From an uncultured Bacilli bacterium (GTDB taxonomy: Bacteria > Bacillota_I > Bacilli_A > RF39 > UBA660): DNA of 64,000 bases. The notes under the pieces were generated by a model, which saw only the letters and a list, made by a program, of their open reading frames with translations, ran no database searches and was not told where the DNA came from. Positions 17,853-24,983 of this stretch are shown one piece after another; position 1 is the first letter of the stretch, and each line of letters starts with the position of its first letter. The position numbers and the translations under genes are program-made. The stretch is from assembly GCA_934168205.1 (NCBI GenBank), contig CAKPMX010000006.1, positions 1 through 64,000 of the forward strand. The letters are read 5' to 3'.

Positions 17853-18392
17853 TCAATATCCTAAAAGTTGAAATAAATAATCATTTGGAAATAAATATTT
17901 TTGAATTTCACGTATTAATCTTTGATTATTGCTACCAATTGTACTTCCAGCGGTTAGTTTACCTTTATTATTTTTTCTTTTATCAAATATCTCTGCAATT
18001 TGATCATATGTCATGTTATCAAAGTAATGTAATTTTATCACATCAAAATATGGATCATCTTTGAATCTATCCAATATTTTATCAATAAATTCAATTATCA
18101 CCTTTGTTTTGAAAATGTGTTTCTGTAAACTTTTTATTGAGTCATTTATTATATCCTCTGTATCTTCACGTTTATGGTTTACACTTATTGAAGTTATAGA
18201 CTTAGATTTTTCTTGGAGACCGAATTGCTTATATTCTTTTATTTGTTCTTGTCTGTCTGTAATTGATTTCTTCAACATTGGATAATCTCTAAGGATTTGT
18301 TCTGTATTTTTATACGTTGAAAAATTATGCTTGATTATGTTTCTTTTTTCTAGTTCATTCAGAACTATTTTTACAACTTCCTTTTCATTCAT
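17853..18392 (-). CDS. ArpU/RinA-like late transcription regulator
   Basis: 179 residues; the last early gene before the packaging genes, the position of RinA/ArpU activators that turn on late transcription. The C-terminal half carries a sigma-region-4-like helix-turn-helix: DPYFDVIKLHYFDNMTYDQI followed by AEIFDKRKNNKGKL and SNNQRLIREIQKYLFP. The N-terminal half is a charged helix (RDYPMLKKSITDRQEQIKEY) as in ArpU. A perfect GGAGG site precedes it. Confidence 0.8.
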   Translation of the reverse strand: MNEKEVVKIVLNELEKRNIIKHNFSTYKNTEQILRDYPMLKKSITDRQEQIKEYKQFGLQEKSKSITSISVNHKREDTEDIINDSIKSLQKHIFKTKVIIEFIDKILDRFKDDPYFDVIKLHYFDNMTYDQIAEIFDKRKNNKGKLTAGSTIGSNNQRLIREIQKYLFPNDYLFQLLGY

Positions 18393-18409
18393 TAGTTTTA
18401 CCTCCTTTG

Positions 18410-18589
18410 TTATTTTATTCTTTTAAAAATATACGAATATAAATCTCTGCCAATACATTGCCACTCGCCATGTGGAAATTTTTGTTCTTTACTTATTGAA
18501 AAAAATATAGTTCCCACTGGAAATAAGGTATCATATAATTTTTTATTGATTTTAAAAGAATCTAAATTAGCTTTTCCCATTTTACTCAT
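18410..18589 (-). CDS. Small early protein resembling a minimal tail-collar (Gp10-like) domain
   Basis: About 59 residues. LYDTLFPVGTIFFSISKEQK plus FPHGEWQCIGRDLYSYIFKR follows the same order as the collar-like fibre proteins of the same phage (LLYPVGSIYLSI, WERIAKGRA, YIFVR), but without the central ~75-residue insertion. The start is uncertain: ATG at 18589 sits very close to AAGG, and a second ATG lies three codons later. It overlaps its upstream neighbour. Its function in the early region is unknown. Confidence 0.6.
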   Translation of the reverse strand: MSKMGKANLDSFKINKKLYDTLFPVGTIFFSISKEQKFPHGEWQCIGRDLYSYIFKRIK

Positions 18590-18929
18590 CAACCTTATAT
18601 TCCATTTGTTCCATTTGTTCTAGTTCTGAAAGAACTTTATTAAATATTTCATCATCTATATTTAAAATTCTTTTTATCTCGAAATATGCTTTTATATTGG
18701 TTGTTTCGTAGTTTAAACAAGTTGCTAGCATATTATCCTTAGTTACACTGTTTACTTTATAATATTCATTTGTAGAATGATAACCAGCCATAAAAACACT
18801 CCGCATAAGTAAAGTATCTTTACGACTTTTATTCACTCTTTCTTTATAACCATTTATTATCTCAAAAATATCCAAAATATCTTCTTTAGGTAATTGAAAT
18901 AAATTTTTTAATACTTCTTCTTTATTCAT
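18582..18929 (-). CDS. Hypothetical phage protein, helical
   Basis: 115 residues, not recognised. It is entirely helical with acidic ends: PKEDILDIFEIINGYKERVN and a final EQMEQMEY repeat. The middle (MRSVFMAGYHSTNEYYKVN, then an MLATCLNYETTNIKAYFEIK helix) has several Tyr/Asn and one Cys. It belongs to the closely packed early operon and overlaps the next gene by eight bases. Confidence 0.6.
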   Translation of the reverse strand: MNKEEVLKNLFQLPKEDILDIFEIINGYKERVNKSRKDTLLMRSVFMAGYHSTNEYYKVNSVTKDNMLATCLNYETTNIKAYFEIKRILNIDDEIFNKVLSELEQMEQMEYKVDE

Positions 18930-18973
18930 CTTTATTTACCCCTAACATACATTCCAACTTCTAATTTCATTAT

Positions 18974-19222
18974 TTACCTCCAACATTCTCGTATAATCTG
19001 TTTTATATTTTCATCAACATTTTCATAAATTCTTTCAAGTATATCTCTTTCTTGTGTATATATTTTTTTATTTTTAACATCATTTAAAGCTTCAATATAA
19101 CCTTTTAAACGATAAATTTCATTATTCCTTTTAACATCGTTCATAGTAGTTATATAATTAAAATCATTAAGTTTTTTTAATCGCTCTTTTTTTCTATGAA
19201 TAATACTATGTATGTCTTCCAT
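18974..19222 (-). CDS. Hypothetical small phage protein
   Basis: 82 residues, strongly helical and basic (SIIHRKKERLKKLNDF) with a C-terminal amphipathic helix. It has a good AGGAGATGATAA site. No family recognised. It is part of a run of small early genes. Confidence 0.55.
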   Translation of the reverse strand: MEDIHSIIHRKKERLKKLNDFNYITTMNDVKRNNEIYRLKGYIEALNDVKNKKIYTQERDILERIYENVDENIKQIIRECWR

Positions 19223-19228
19223 TATTTA

Positions 19229-19423
19229 TCATCTCCTATTATTTTTATCTTGTTGAATTAATTTATAAATGTATTCAACTACTTCAATAAGTATTCTTTG
19301 ACCTTGACAATGGAACTTAAAAGTATCATATAATTGTTCTTTAGTTATTTTGGAATAATCAGTATGATAATCTATTGTTGTTTTTGTATATTCGTTATAA
19401 AGTTTATTGCTTATTATTTTCAT
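19229..19423 (-). CDS. Hypothetical small phage protein
   Basis: 64 residues with an AGGAG site. One helix (LIEVVEYIYKLIQQD) follows a Tyr/Thr-rich N-terminus. Nothing recognisable. It is six bases upstream of the next gene in the operon. Confidence 0.5.
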   Translation of the reverse strand: MKIISNKLYNEYTKTTIDYHTDYSKITKEQLYDTFKFHCQGQRILIEVVEYIYKLIQQDKNNRR

Positions 19424-19425
19424 AT

Positions 19426-19794
19426 CTATTCTCCTATTATACTTCTGTATTTTTGTAAACTTTTTTTATATGCTTTCATTTCTTTGTTGGAATTGAACAG
19501 TAAATCAGAAACAGCTTCGCAACTATGTATTTCATCTTCTAAATACTTTATAAACTCTTTTTGTTGAGTTTCTTCTAATGCTTTTTTATAATTCAACATA
19601 GGTTCACTTGCTTGTAATAAAATTATTTTTTCATTTGCATCTTCAAGTTGTTTCTTTAATTCTTTATTTTCCTCAAGTAATTTCTCTTGGTCAATAAGCA
19701 ACACTTGAAATATTTCCACAGGTATTACATAGATTCCACCTTTTTGACGGTATCGTTCATAAAATTCTCTATCAAATAGCTCTTTAACATCCAT
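19426..19794 (-). CDS. Hypothetical phage protein with coiled coil
   Basis: 122 residues. The N-terminal third is globular (EFYERYRQKGGIYVIPVEIF). A central coiled coil (LEENKELKKQLEDANEKIIL) follows, and then a helix with SCEAVSDLLFNSNKEMKAY. The ATG follows the stop of the upstream gene without a gap, so translation is probably coupled. No family recognised. Confidence 0.55.
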   Translation of the reverse strand: MDVKELFDREFYERYRQKGGIYVIPVEIFQVLLIDQEKLLEENKELKKQLEDANEKIILLQASEPMLNYKKALEETQQKEFIKYLEDEIHSCEAVSDLLFNSNKEMKAYKKSLQKYRSIIGE

Positions 19795-19989
19795 TTATTC
19801 TTCCTCAACTTTCTCTAACAGCCTATCAAATTCTTCATCTCTTTCTTTTTGGCTATCAAAAGATATATCAATTTCTTTTTCAGTTGTTAGTTTGACAGAT
19901 ATATAATACACCCCAGTAAAATTATTTTTAAATAAATATATATACGAAATGAGCTTTTTATTAAAAACAAAATTTCCAATCTTCAACAT
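19795..19989 (-). CDS. Hypothetical small phage protein
   Basis: 64 residues with a simple beta-beta-helix pattern: FVFNKKLISYIYLF, YYISVKLTTEKEIDISF, then a Glu-rich C-terminal helix. The start is the ATG after GAGGTGTAAGTG. Not recognised; short single-domain proteins of this shape occur in many Firmicute phages. Confidence 0.5.
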   Translation of the reverse strand: MLKIGNFVFNKKLISYIYLFKNNFTGVYYISVKLTTEKEIDISFDSQKERDEEFDRLLEKVEEE

Positions 19990-20000
19990 CACTTACACCT

Positions 20001-20258
20001 CTAATCTATATCTCTTTTGTTTAGCCATTTATAAAATTTATCTAAATCTTCTTTTGTTTCAATTCTAAAGGATTTATCTTTTCCACAATGTCTGGTTTTC
20101 AAATAAAATATAATTCCGTCTCTAGTATCTAAAGTAAACCATAGTCTAAAATCTAAATATTTAGGCATTTTTCTTTTTTCTAGAAGTGCTGAACATTGTT
20201 TCCAAGAATTGTGTTCCATTACATAATCAATTAAATCTTTTAAATCTTGACTATTCAT
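20001..20258 (-). CDS. Hypothetical small phage protein
   Basis: 85 residues. It begins LKDLIDYVMEHNSWKQCSAL, followed by a beta hairpin DFRLWFTLDTRDGIIFYLKT and a C-terminal helix with KFYKWLNKRDI. The start overlaps the previous stop by eight bases, with GGAG upstream. No family assigned. Confidence 0.5.
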   Translation of the reverse strand: MNSQDLKDLIDYVMEHNSWKQCSALLEKRKMPKYLDFRLWFTLDTRDGIIFYLKTRHCGKDKSFRIETKEDLDKFYKWLNKRDID

Positions 20259-20454
20259 TGCTATTATCTCCTTGTTCTAGTTCAATCATAAAGCTATAGA
20301 TTTGTTTATAATAACGTTGCGGCTCCCTTACTACTTCACTATCTACAATTATTTTTTTTATATATTCTTTCAACCTATTCCATCTAGTATCTAAATCAAC
20401 CAATTCGGAAATTTTTTCCTCTATGACATCTTCTTTTCTATTGCAACTTCTCAT
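20251..20454 (-). CDS. Hypothetical small phage protein
   Basis: 67 residues, helical (ISELVDLDTRWNRLKEYIKK, then YYKQIYSFMIELEQGDN). Basic and acidic patches alternate. It has only a weak ribosome site and is probably coupled to the short gene before it. No function can be proposed. Confidence 0.45.
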   Translation of the reverse strand: MRSCNRKEDVIEEKISELVDLDTRWNRLKEYIKKIIVDSEVVREPQRYYKQIYSFMIELEQGDNSNE

Positions 20455-20485
20455 TAAGTATTTGATTCTTTCTTGTTGTGACTTA

Positions 20486-20611
20486 TTATCTTTTTGGAGT
20501 TGCTTTTATATAATCAACTAAATTTCTTGATTCATCAGGTTCAATAATAAAATCGAAAAAGCCATTACACAACTCCAAATCTTTCAAAAGTTTCTTTATC
20601 GTTTTATTCAT
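20486..20611 (-). CDS. Very small phage protein (41 residues)
   Basis: ATG is preceded by GAAAGGAAAAATAATA and followed by 41 codons: a Lys/Leu helix (MNKTIKKLLKDLELCNGFFD) and a short acidic-basic tail ending in two stops. It fits the only gap in this operon and uses the same strand and codon style. Function unknown. Confidence 0.55.
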   Translation of the reverse strand: MNKTIKKLLKDLELCNGFFDFIIEPDESRNLVDYIKATPKR

Positions 20612-20628
20612 TATTATTTTTCCTTTCT

Positions 20629-20955
20629 TTAAAATAGTTCAAGTTGTTCATTTACTTTTACCAATCCGAATGTATTTTGCATTAACCAGTCAATACTTTC
20701 TATTCCTTCATAAATCAAACTTCCACCACAACCTGTATGATCTTTTTTTTCTTGGCTGTGGTAAATAAGTAACTTACCTGGTGCATATCCCCACTTTGGG
20801 CAAATATCAAAATGGAAAGAACAATAAGGATGATTTAATTTTTTATTGGTAAAACATATTTGCTCTAAATTATCCCATGATAGATTAATTAATGGGTTAA
20901 TAGAATAAACATTTTTAATGTATCTAGCAATTTCATAAATATCAACATTTTGCAT
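20629..20955 (-). CDS. Hypothetical phage protein
   Basis: 108 residues starting at the ATG eight bases after GGGAG. A helix (YEIARYIKNVYSINPLIN) is followed by a Cys/His-containing beta region (HPYCSFHFDICPKWG, KKDHTGCGGSLIYEG). The spaced Cys and His could bind metal, but this is not a recognisable zinc-finger family. The end is IDWLMQNTFG. A 195-bp gap with an inverted repeat precedes it, so it may be first in a transcript. Confidence 0.55.
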   Translation of the reverse strand: MQNVDIYEIARYIKNVYSINPLINLSWDNLEQICFTNKKLNHPYCSFHFDICPKWGYAPGKLLIYHSQEKKDHTGCGGSLIYEGIESIDWLMQNTFGLVKVNEQLELF

Positions 20956-21150
20956 ACTAACTTCTCCCAAATCTTATCTATATGAACTTAACAAAATGGA
21001 ATAATTCTATTAAGTTCAATTATTCTATACTTTTTTTTATTTTTTTCTTTGCAGTCTATAATTTTTAGCAATCATAAAAACCATAACTTTTTTAGTTGAA
21101 CTTACTTTTTTTCATTTTATTAATGATATATATTAAAAAAATATTTTTTA
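20956..21150. promoter_or_regulatory. Non-coding gap with inverted and repeated TGAACTTA elements
   Basis: TGAACTTAA (20983-20991) is mirrored by TTAAGTTCA (21010-21018), and a third TTGAACTTA lies near 21097. GAATAATT/AATTATTC arms overlap the first pair, so two alternative hairpins are possible. No gene is seen. It may be an operator or attenuator for the small early genes downstream on the minus strand. Confidence 0.4.
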
Positions 21151-21642
21151 CTAATTTAAAGATAATTCATTCTGCAATTTATATCCTTCTAATTCCCATA
21201 TTTTATCTTCTAACTTTTTCATACATATTTGTTCACCAATAGACATATTGAAGTTTTTAGGATCCACACAGCTTGAACTTTCAACAACTACAAAACCATT
21301 TGGTAAAGTTGCTTTTAAAATAGTTGTCTTATCTCCATATTTTTCAACTGATATTAGTGTCTGAGATAATATATTATCTATATCTTCTTTTTTTACTGAA
21401 TCATTAACCTGTGTAGTAGTACTATCCTCATCAATTTTAATAAGATCTGGTGTCAATACTAGAATTTCCTCATCTAAAACTTTTTCAAGTATATATTTGT
21501 AGCCAAGACAATCATCAGTTTGCACAAAAATTAAGTCCTTATTTTTATATTCAAGTACTTCATCCCTGAAAACAAACTTAAAACCTTCCTCTAATCTTTG
21601 TTCATGAACAAAGAATAATAAATTTATTATTTTAATCTTCAT
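21151..21642 (-). CDS. Phage Gp49-family protein with extra N-terminal domain
   Basis: 163 residues. The C-terminal ~80 match the Phage_gp49_66 family: GDKTTILKATLPNGFVVVES, SSCVDPKNF and KLEDKIWELEGYKLQ. The N-terminal ~75 residues form a separate small beta domain (FKFVFRDEVLEYKNKDLIFV). I start at the ATG after AGGAGG; an upstream reading of 13 more residues includes that site and is rejected. The family is common in phage early regions and has no firm function. Confidence 0.8.
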   Translation of the reverse strand: MKIKIINLLFFVHEQRLEEGFKFVFRDEVLEYKNKDLIFVQTDDCLGYKYILEKVLDEEILVLTPDLIKIDEDSTTTQVNDSVKKEDIDNILSQTLISVEKYGDKTTILKATLPNGFVVVESSSCVDPKNFNMSIGEQICMKKLEDKIWELEGYKLQNELSLN

Positions 21643-21655
21643 TTTAATTTTCCTC

Positions 21656-22273
21656 CTATAAATAAAAATTTTTTCGAGCATTTAGTTGATCTTCGTCATC
21701 CCAACAAATATAGATTAATGTGATTTGTGGCGAAGCATGATTCAACATTTTTTGTAGTGTTATCAAGTCTTTCGTTTCTTCATAAAACGTTCTTGCAAAA
21801 CATTTTCTTAACGAATGGCAACCAACCAAATATTTAATTCCTAACTCATCTGAATATTTTTTTATTCGCATCCAAGCATTAGTTGTTGAGATTGGCTTAT
21901 TAATACCAATTCTTGACTTAAACAAAAATTCATCGTCATAAAGATTATTTCTTTGAATATATTCAAGTACATCTCTATGCAATTTTTGATTTAGCTCCCA
22001 ATATTGTTCTTTATTGGTTTTATCCTCACGAATATACATAATTCCTTTTTTCAAATTATCGTTGACTGATAATTTTAATAAGTCAGATATTCTAAAGGCT
22101 GTATTTAATCCTAGTTTAATCATCAACCAGTCACGATCATAAATAAATTTTTGACTTGATGATAATTCAGTATCTCTTTTTTTTTGAAGCATAATCATCA
22201 TATTTATTACATCTTCCTTTTTAAAAGGGCGAACTGATGATCTGCCATATTTTACAGGAAAATACTTTGACAT
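21656..22273 (-). CDS. Second phage tyrosine recombinase (XerC/D-like, catalytic-domain size)
   Basis: 205 residues, a compact integrase. The catalytic residues are in order: Arg in LNTAFRISDLLKL, His-x-x-Arg in GCHSLRKCFART, the His of MLNHASPQITL and the Tyr in LIYICW. No long arm-binding domain is present, unlike the true integrase by the tRNA. Such small recombinases occur in early regions of Firmicute phages and may resolve multimers or act on an internal site (inference). The start has GGAG. Confidence 0.85.
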   Translation of the reverse strand: MSKYFPVKYGRSSVRPFKKEDVINMMIMLQKKRDTELSSSQKFIYDRDWLMIKLGLNTAFRISDLLKLSVNDNLKKGIMYIREDKTNKEQYWELNQKLHRDVLEYIQRNNLYDDEFLFKSRIGINKPISTTNAWMRIKKYSDELGIKYLVGCHSLRKCFARTFYEETKDLITLQKMLNHASPQITLIYICWDDEDQLNARKNFYL

Positions 22274-22274
22274 A

Positions 22275-22448
22275 TTATTCTCCTTCCTTTTCAATTTTTC
22301 TTATACAAATAGTCCACTTTGATAATTCAGTATCTTTAGCACATTCATCTTTCAACAAAATAGAAGTGAGCAATGCAATAAGTATTAACATTGATGAGGC
22401 TGCTACACAAAGTGCAACTATTACGACAGTTTCTTCCTTTTTATTCAT
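22275..22448 (-). CDS. Small single-span membrane protein
   Basis: 57 residues: a short charged N-terminus (MNKKEETVV), one hydrophobic helix containing CVAASSMLILIALLTSILL, and then a hydrophilic tail with two Cys. It ends inside the ribosome site of the recombinase gene. The ribosome site is weak. Phages often encode such proteins as lysis or superinfection accessories, but there is no direct evidence here. Confidence 0.5.
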   Translation of the reverse strand: MNKKEETVVIVALCVAASSMLILIALLTSILLKDECAKDTELSKWTICIRKIEKEGE

Positions 22449-22473
22449 AATTTTTTTGCAAAATAATTAATTA

Positions 22474-22512
22474 ATGATCAATCAAACTCATAGTCTCAAA
22501 CTCATTGATCAT
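22474..22512. promoter_or_regulatory. Inverted repeat ATGATCAAT/ATTGATCAT with internal AAACTCAT direct repeats
   Basis: Nine-base arms are separated by 21 bases, which contain two AAACTCA copies. It lies in the only non-coding gap of the middle early region. It may be an operator or a recombinase binding site. Confidence 0.4.
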
Positions 22513-22540
22513 ACGTAAAAAATAAAGAAAGGAGTGTGAG

Positions 22541-22597
22541 GTGCAACTCTGGGTCGTTAACTACGAATACTATGACTATTTTTACATAATTTTTTAA
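22541..22597 (+). CDS. Possible 18-residue plus-strand micropeptide
   Basis: AAAGGAG sits six bases before a GTG, giving MQLWVVNYEYYDYFYIIF and a stop: a very aromatic, membrane-type peptide. It is opposite in strand to all neighbours and lies next to an inverted repeat. The ribosome site is better than that of several real genes here, but so short a frame could be chance. Confidence 0.25.
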   Translation: MQLWVVNYEYYDYFYIIF

Positions 22598-22601
22598 TTA
22601 A

Positions 22602-23069
22602 TTACTTTTTTCCTCCTTCACAATAGTTTTTTAATTCTTGCATGGAAACTTTATCTCTCATTTTAGTATTAATTAACTTATTCAAATTATCAACAATACC
22701 TTGCAATTTAATAACTTTTTCTTTGTTTAGCTTATTTTCTTCTGTGGTTAAATCAAATTGTTTTTTAATATTTGCTAACTCTTTTACTTTTGATGTCAAC
22801 TCACTATTTATTTTTACTTTTTCATTCTGAACATCAATTACCCTTTTATTTAATTTTTCATTCTCATCTTTCAAAGGTTTAGCCTCATTAACTTCAGCCT
22901 GAAGTAATAAATTAATTTTAGATAATTCTTTATTTTCCTTTCGATAGCGATTATTTGCAGCGGTTAAACCACCAATTTTGGCATTGCATAACCCTAACTT
23001 TTTCTGTAATTCTTCATTTTGATCTTTTAAGGATTTTATTTCATCTATATATTTTCTTTTAAAAAACAT
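22602..23069 (-). CDS. Phage coiled-coil protein
   Basis: 155 residues, almost all a long coiled coil from residue 5 to 140 (LKDQNEELQKKLGLCNAKIG, KPLKDENEKLNKRVIDVQNE). The short C-terminus has VSMQELKNYCEGGKK. The stop and start are one base from the phage spoVG gene. Function unknown; the shape suggests a structural or scaffolding role in the replication region. Confidence 0.6.
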   Translation of the reverse strand: MFFKRKYIDEIKSLKDQNEELQKKLGLCNAKIGGLTAANNRYRKENKELSKINLLLQAEVNEAKPLKDENEKLNKRVIDVQNEKVKINSELTSKVKELANIKKQFDLTTEENKLNKEKVIKLQGIVDNLNKLINTKMRDKVSMQELKNYCEGGKK

Positions 23070-23070
23070 G

Positions 23071-23331
23071 TTACTTCACCTCTCCATAATTTTTTAGAAT
23101 AGATTCTTCAATTAATGTTCTTATATCCTGCTTAATTGGATGAACTATATCGTAATATTTGTCATCAGAGCTAGATTTTGCCGATGGGAAAGCAATAAAT
23201 AATTTTTCTTTGCCCTCTAAAATTTTAATATTATGAATTGCTAGTGCATCATCCAGAATTACTGTAGCGAATCCTCTCAATTTACTATCTTCCTTATTTA
23301 CCTTTTTTACTGCTATTTTTGTTATTTCCAT
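23071..23331 (-). CDS. spoVG: Phage SpoVG-family regulator
   Basis: 86 residues, the full length of bacterial SpoVG. It begins MEITKIAVKKVN, then RGFATVILDDALAIHNIKIL, and has the signature LFIAFPSAKSSSDDKYYDIV HPI. Host SpoVG proteins are small nucleic-acid-binding regulators of septation, sporulation and secreted virulence factors. This copy sits in the phage replication operon, overlapping the preceding coiled-coil gene by 38 bases. It may modulate host or phage gene expression in this spore-former (inference). Confidence 0.88.
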   Translation of the reverse strand: MEITKIAVKKVNKEDSKLRGFATVILDDALAIHNIKILEGKEKLFIAFPSAKSSSDDKYYDIVHPIKQDIRTLIEESILKNYGEVK

Positions 23332-23548
23332 TTTTATTCACTCTCCCTTTTTTATTTAAAATTTCTGTTCTTAGTTCATTTTGAACTTTTTTTATATCTG
23401 AAAAAATATCTTTCATGCTGATCATCTTTTCATACATTGCGATTTGATCATTTTGCATCTTTATTATTTTTTCTTTTGAAGCAACAAGATCTTCATACAT
23501 AGATTCTTTTTTTAGTGTCTCTGTGTTTCTCTTTTTTACTGAAAACAT
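23294..23548 (-). CDS. Small phage coiled-coil protein
   Basis: 84 residues, helical (DLVASKEKIIKMQNDQIAMY, MISMKDIFSDIKKVQNELRT) with a very basic Lys/Asn C-terminus (NKKGRVNKNGNNKNSSKKGK). It has a perfect AGGAGG site. The last 38 bases overlap spoVG in another frame, which suggests coupled translation. No family recognised. Confidence 0.55.
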   Translation of the reverse strand: MFSVKKRNTETLKKESMYEDLVASKEKIIKMQNDQIAMYEKMISMKDIFSDIKKVQNELRTEILNKKGRVNKNGNNKNSSKKGK

Positions 23549-23558
23549 TTTAACCCTC

Positions 23559-23717
23559 CTAACTTTTAACTAAAAATAATAAGTAATTATATTGTTTAAC
23601 ATTTAATTCTGCTAATGATTCAATGTTTAACAAATTTAATATCAAAGTACTAGGTATTCCCCTTTTATTTATTTCAGTTAATAAATTGTTTAACTGAGAA
23701 TAATCTATCTTTTCCAC
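23559..23717 (-). CDS. Very small phage protein downstream of helicase (52 residues)
   Basis: GTG start with AAAGGA upstream, four bases after the helicase stop. The reading begins MEKIDYSQLNNLLTEINKRG and continues as Leu/Asn-rich helices (IPSTLILNLLNIESLAELNV). It ends within the ribosome site of the next gene, so the operon is gap-free. Unknown; it could assist the helicase given its position. Confidence 0.55.
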   Translation of the reverse strand: MEKIDYSQLNNLLTEINKRGIPSTLILNLLNIESLAELNVKQYNYLLFLVKS

Positions 23718-23720
23718 TTT

Positions 23721-24983
23721 TTATTCCTTTCTCCAATCGTTATTATTAACAACTGTCTTTTTTATATCTGAAAACTGTTGATTTTCTTTATTGTAATTTA
23801 ACCTTGTTATTCCAACTTTTCCATTTCGATTCTTGCCGATGATAACCGAAATTTCTATTTCTGATTTGGATAAATTTTTATCATGGTTTTCATCATGTAA
23901 TAATAGAACTGTAGTTGCTGATTGTTCCAACTCTCCAGATTCTTTTAGATCGCTAATTTTTGGTGTCTTGTCTTTTTGGTTCTCAACTTGTCTATTTAGC
24001 TGAGAAACAAGAAAGATAGTGCAGTCATTTTCAAGACTTATTTGTCTTAACTCTTTAACTATTGATGTTATTTTTTCGTATAGTGACAATTTTCTATCAC
24101 TACTGGTGGATATTAATCCTACATAGTCGATAAATACTATAGTATGTTCATTTTTCGCTTCCGAAACAATTTTCCTACGGATTGTTGAAATAGTCTGTCC
24201 TTGAGAATATATTTTTATCTTCTTATTTGCTATTTGATTGCAAGATTCTTTTATGCACTTTTCTTGATAAGCAGTTTCAGTATTGTTTAAGTACTTCATT
24301 GGTGTACCACTATTAATCGAAATAAGTCTTTGATATACTTGTTTTTCGCTCATTTCCATGTTGAATAAAATGCAATTATATTTAGATGATAAATCTTCTA
24401 AAATATTCAGAATAAAGCCTGTTTTGCCAATTCCTGGTCTTGCAGCTACAACAACCAAATCATGTTCTTGTATATTTGCACATTCAGATAATTTTGAAAA
24501 CTTCAAATTTATATTCTTATTCTTTGAATTTATCAAATTAAATAATTCATCTGAAGAAAGTCTGTAATCATTTATTTTTATTGACATAGACTCAAATCTA
24601 TGTAAACTATCAAACAATTCATTTTCAGATATTTTTGAATCTTTGAATTTAGTTATTTCGTCCAGGATTAATTTTCTAACATATCTTTCAAAAATAGTTT
24701 GTTGAAGATAGTCTATATCAGTGATAGGAGCATCCACTATAGCTAAATTCATAATCTGTAATATTTCATTCATTTGAAATTTCTGTGTAAATAAATATTT
24801 ATAATTTTCAATAATGCCTATTGTGTTTATAGTCCCATAGTCTTTAAATTGCTTTATTAGTAATTCGAGAATAAATTTATTTTTATAGTCAAATAAATTT
24901 TCCGGAGTTATAACAAGTTTTTTCATTAATTCTGGTTTAAGAATTAGATTTCCAATTAAATCAAGTTCAAGCTGATTATCCAT
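23721..24983 (-). CDS. Phage replicative DNA helicase (DnaB family)
   Basis: 420 residues. The N-terminal helical domain (LDLIGNLILKPELMKKLVIT) is followed by a RecA-like motor: Walker A VVAARPGIGKTGFIL near residue 183, Walker B VFIDYVGLIS near 284, the sensor FLVSQLNRQVE and ISDLKESGELEQSA typical of DnaB. It unwinds DNA at the phage fork. It directly follows the replisome organizer (stop TAA touching ATG) and probably needs a loader supplied by it or the host. Confidence 0.95.
   Translation of the reverse strand: MDNQLELDLIGNLILKPELMKKLVITPENLFDYKNKFILELLIKQFKDYGTINTIGIIENYKYLFTQKFQMNEILQIMNLAIVDAPITDIDYLQQTIFERYVRKLILDEITKFKDSKISENELFDSLHRFESMSIKINDYRLSSDELFNLINSKNKNINLKFSKLSECANIQEHDLVVVAARPGIGKTGFILNILEDLSSKYNCILFNMEMSEKQVYQRLISINSGTPMKYLNNTETAYQEKCIKESCNQIANKKIKIYSQGQTISTIRRKIVSEAKNEHTIVFIDYVGLISTSSDRKLSLYEKITSIVKELRQISLENDCTIFLVSQLNRQVENQKDKTPKISDLKESGELEQSATTVLLLHDENHDKNLSKSEIEISVIIGKNRNGKVGITRLNYNKENQQFSDIKKTVVNNNDWRKE

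Noticed and set aside
17546..18064. 172-codon plus-strand frame across the HNH and late-regulator genes
   Set aside because: It runs antisense to two recognisable genes and a terminator. Its composition (Phe/Tyr/Ile runs) is that of reversed AT-rich DNA.
17289..22560. GTCGTTAAC shared by the cos region and the gap near 22551
   Set aside because: A nine-base match containing the palindrome GTTAAC is not rare enough in AT-rich DNA to support a common function.
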